Position numbers and translations under genes: made by a program. 64,000 nt of DNA from an uncultured Campylobacter sp. (lineage in GTDB: Bacteria > Campylobacterota > Campylobacteria > Campylobacterales > Campylobacteraceae). How positions within the stretch are numbered: position 1 is the stretch's first letter; the number at the start of each line of letters is the position of its first letter. Of the stretch, positions 61,915-64,000 are shown piece by piece. The notes under the pieces are model-generated. The model had not been told where the DNA came from. It ran no database searches and worked only from the letters and a program-made list of their open reading frames with translations. The stretch covers positions 1 through 64,000 of the forward strand of contig UQCL01000001.1 in assembly GCA_900539505.1 (NCBI GenBank). The letters run 5' to 3'.

Positions 61915-62988
61915 TTGCACATCTATATCCACGTGCCGTTTTGCACCTCCAAATGTCCGTATTGCGCCTTTGGCTCCTTCAGCGACAAATTTAGCCTCGC
62001 AAAAAGCTACTTTCGCGCGCTAGAGTTTGAAGTGCGCGACTTTTTGGCGAAAAATCCACATGCGCAAATTTCGACGCTTTTCATCGGCGGAGGCACGCCA
62101 AGCGCCGTGGATGCGGGGCTTTATAATGAAATTTTTGCGCTGCTCGCGCCGCATTTCGCCGCCAAAGCCGAAATCAGCTCGGAAGCCAACCCAAACTCCG
62201 CTAGCCCCGCTTGGCTTAGCGCGATGCAGGGGCTCGGCGTAAATCGCATCAGCTTCGGCGCGCAGAGCTTCAACGATGCCAAGCTAAAATTCCTCGATCG
62301 CGCGCACAGTGCGGCGCAGATTTTTCTCGCGGTGCAAAATGCCAAAGCGGCGGGCTTTGATAATATAAACTTAGACCTAATCTACGCGAGCAAATTTGAC
62401 GATAAAAGGAATTTAAAATTTGAAATGGCTGAGCTTGCGCGCTGCGAAGTGCCGCATCTAAGCGCTTATGCGCTGAGCCTTGAGGAAAATACGCCCTTTT
62501 TCGGGCGCGAAAGCTTCAAAAAGGAAAGCGCGGCTCTAGCCAAATTTCTCTTTGCTCTTGCGGCAGATAGCGGCTTTAGCCAGTATGAAATTTCAAATTT
62601 TGCCGCGCGCGGACTGTGCTGTAAGCACAATCTGGCTTACTGGCGCGGCGAGGATTACGCCGGATTCGGAGCGTTTGCGGTCGGAACTAGCGGGCAGGTG
62701 CGCCTTAGCTCGCCTAAAAATTTGCGAGATTACATCGCAGATCCGCTGCAAAAACAGCGTGAAGCTCTAAGCGCGCAGGATAAAAAGCTCGAGCGCATAT
62801 TTCTTGGGCTGCGCTGTATTTTGGGCGTGGACGCGCAAATTTTAAACGCCGCGGAGCTAAGCAACGCGCAGCTGCTCGTGCGGGCAAAAAAGCTGAAATT
62901 CGGCGAGGGTAAATTTTATAATCCTAACTTTTTGCTCGCCGACGAGATTGCGCTTTTTATCACGCAAAGCAGCCAAAGCGGGCGCTAA
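61915..62988 (+). CDS. hemW: HemW-like radical SAM protein (coproporphyrinogen oxidase-like)
   Basis: A 357-residue radical-SAM enzyme. TTG start (AGGA site 8 nt upstream) gives MHIYIHVPFCTSKCPYCAF, with the 4Fe-4S cysteines at 10, 14 and 17. FIGGGTPSAV, GVNRISFGAQSF and YEISNFAARGLCCKHNLAYWRGEDYAGFGAFA are typical of HemW, a haem chaperone related to HemN. Divergent from rppH. Confidence 0.93.
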   Translation: MHIYIHVPFCTSKCPYCAFGSFSDKFSLAKSYFRALEFEVRDFLAKNPHAQISTLFIGGGTPSAVDAGLYNEIFALLAPHFAAKAEISSEANPNSASPAWLSAMQGLGVNRISFGAQSFNDAKLKFLDRAHSAAQIFLAVQNAKAAGFDNINLDLIYASKFDDKRNLKFEMAELARCEVPHLSAYALSLEENTPFFGRESFKKESAALAKFLFALAADSGFSQYEISNFAARGLCCKHNLAYWRGEDYAGFGAFAVGTSGQVRLSSPKNLRDYIADPLQKQREALSAQDKKLERIFLGLRCILGVDAQILNAAELSNAQLLVRAKKLKFGEGKFYNPNFLLADEIALFITQSSQSGR

Positions 62989-63045
62989 ATTTAAGATTAA
63001 TGAAATTTTAGTTACAATACGCCACTTTTTACGTTAGGAAATTTT

Positions 63046-63768
63046 ATGTTTGGTATCAGTATGCCTGAAATTACGGTCATTTTAATCATCGCGATAATCG
63101 TGCTAGGGCCCGAGAAGCTTCCAAAAGTGCTGGTCGAGCTCGCGAAATACTTCAAAGTCATCAAAAAAACCATCAACGACGCAAAATCGAGCTTCGATCA
63201 GGAGCTTCGCATCGCCGAGCTCAAAGAGGATGCCAAAAAATATAAAGAGAGCATCACGCAAGCAAGCGAGGGCGTGCGCAAAAAGCTCACGTTTGAGGAG
63301 CTCGACGAGATCAAAGGCGGTATCGACTCGGTCAAAGAGACGCTAAATGCGGGGCTAAAAGACGCGGAAAGCTCTCTTAAAGAAACGCTTAGCTCGGATG
63401 CCGCCAAAGACGCGTTAAACTCCGCGAAAGTCTCGGCACAAAAACAGAGCGAGACGGCAAATTTAAAAGCAAATTCGAGCGGCGAAAATTCCGCGCAAGG
63501 CTCTGGCAGCACCGCAAACTCTACGCAAGGCTCCGCCGACATCGCAACAAATTCCGGCGCTGAAAGTAAAAGCGCGAATTCTGGCACTGGAAACAAAGGC
63601 GAAAATTCCATGCCGAGCGCGGACGGCGGCACGGGAAATTCCGCGCAAAATACGAAAGCAAGCGGCGAAGCGAAAAGCGCTGCGCAAAATTTGAACGCAA
63701 ATTTAAACGGCGATGCGCAAAATTCTATGCAAAATTCCACGCAAAATAACGATACACAAAAATCATAA
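63046..63768 (+). CDS. tatB: Sec-independent translocase subunit TatB with a repetitive tail
   Basis: A 240-residue protein. Residues 1-20 form the membrane helix (MFGISMPEITVILIIAIIVLGPEKLPKV has the PEKLP hinge), followed by an amphipathic/charged helix to about 120. The tail (about 135-240) is Ser/Asn/Gly/Ala-rich and repeats NS units about every 10 residues. TatB normally is 140-170 residues, so the tail is an expansion. Followed by tatC. Confidence 0.92.
   Translation: MFGISMPEITVILIIAIIVLGPEKLPKVLVELAKYFKVIKKTINDAKSSFDQELRIAELKEDAKKYKESITQASEGVRKKLTFEELDEIKGGIDSVKETLNAGLKDAESSLKETLSSDAAKDALNSAKVSAQKQSETANLKANSSGENSAQGSGSTANSTQGSADIATNSGAESKSANSGTGNKGENSMPSADGGTGNSAQNTKASGEAKSAAQNLNANLNGDAQNSMQNSTQNNDTQKS
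63480..63760 (+). repeat. Degenerate ~30-bp repeat in the tatB tail
   Basis: AATTCC/AACTCT/AATTCT words begin at 63487, 63517, 63550, 63577, 63604 and 63637: intervals 30, 33, 27, 27, 33, averaging 30 bp. Each codes for Asn-Ser. The array ends in QNSMQNSTQNNDTQKS. Confidence 0.8.
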
Positions 63769-63783
63769 TGAGAGAGAAATTTA

Positions 63784-64000
63784 ATGTTTGAAGAGCTAAA
63801 ACCCCATCTAGCCGAGCTTCGCAAGCGCCTAGTTATCTGCGTTCTGTCCGTCATCGTCCTTTTTATTGCGTGCTTCGGCTTTTGGGAAGATATTTTAGGC
63901 TTTATGACCCGCCCGCTAGTGCGCGTGCTTCCTAAAGGCAGTGAGATCATCTTTACCCAGCTTGGCGAGACCTTTTTTACTGCGATGAAGGTATCGTTTT
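63784..64000 (+). CDS. tatC: TatC, 5' part only
   Basis: Begins ATG at 63784, 15 nt after the tatB stop, and is cut by the window end. Its start, MFEELKPHLAELRKRLVICVL, matches TatC (conserved HLxELRxR), followed by the first membrane helix and the periplasmic loop (FTQLGETFFTAMKVSF, Fx(P/L)xExF-like). Core of the twin-arginine translocase. Confidence 0.93.
   Translation, partial: MFEELKPHLAELRKRLVICVLSVIVLFIACFGFWEDILGFMTRPLVRVLPKGSEIIFTQLGETFFTAMKVSF

Overview
The window looks like one end of a draft contig from a Campylobacter with a mid-40s GC content, which would fit the oral C. gracilis/rectus/showae group better than C. jejuni. The genus call rests on hobA, the rppH-lysC-hobA-holB-folP order, the glmU-coaBC-uppS-prepilin peptidase-lptF-truA order (as I remember it from C. 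jejuni), and an enterobactin-type receptor followed by a periplasmic trilactone esterase. The species group is inference. Bases 1-18 are not genomic: they match the synthetic Tn5 mosaic end of a tagmentation library.

Layout. 0-3 kb: a pilin-like protein, then aguA-aguB (agmatine to putrescine) and a tRNA-Arg. 3-7 kb: small secreted or membrane ORFs, a CCGA-rich repeat tract, a periplasmic MsrA-MsrB fusion and gene-poor DNA. 7-16 kb: purH, four paralogous lipoproteins with a ClpP-fold serine protease among them, a DjlA-like co-chaperone and purL. 16-25.4 kb: a tightly overlapping lipooligosaccharide/polysaccharide operon (lipid A acyltransferase, ELM1-like protein, four glycosyltransferases, O-antigen ligase, two paralogous deacetylases). 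25.5-30.4 kb: rpmH-rnpA-yidD-yidC-jag-mnmE. 30.5-36.3 kb: a MacAB-TolC exporter and a DMT permease. 36.4-43.6 kb: glmU, coaBC, uppS, prepilin peptidase, lptF/G and truA. 43.8-46.9 kb: a TAXI-TRAP transporter. 47.5-50.5 kb: siderophore receptor and esterase. 51-57 kb: lrgAB, a cytidylate-kinase-like protein and poorly characterised genes including a frameshifted YwqG-like protein. 57.8-64 kb: folP, holB, hobA, lysC, rppH, hemW, tatB and the start of tatC.

The most unusual property runs across the window. Otherwise ordinary enzymes carry long low-complexity in-frame segments that their families lack: AguB, a GT4 glycosyltransferase, the ELM1-like protein, MnmE, TruA, the YwqG-like protein and the TatB tail. 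Several keep a visible repeat period of about 30 bp (10 residues), exact in the GT4 protein and in one MnmE pair and degenerate in TatB. A Campylobacter lineage seems to grow minisatellite-derived linkers inside housekeeping genes.

Other points of note are an rnpA with no ATG/GTG/TTG start at full length (AUU is the best candidate), a tRNA-Arg with a genomic GCG anticodon, a one-base A-tract frameshift that removes the last zinc ligands of the YwqG-like protein, a truncated duplicate of the MGLFGLGKK gene start, and a 72-bp leader shared by two neighbouring lipoprotein genes.
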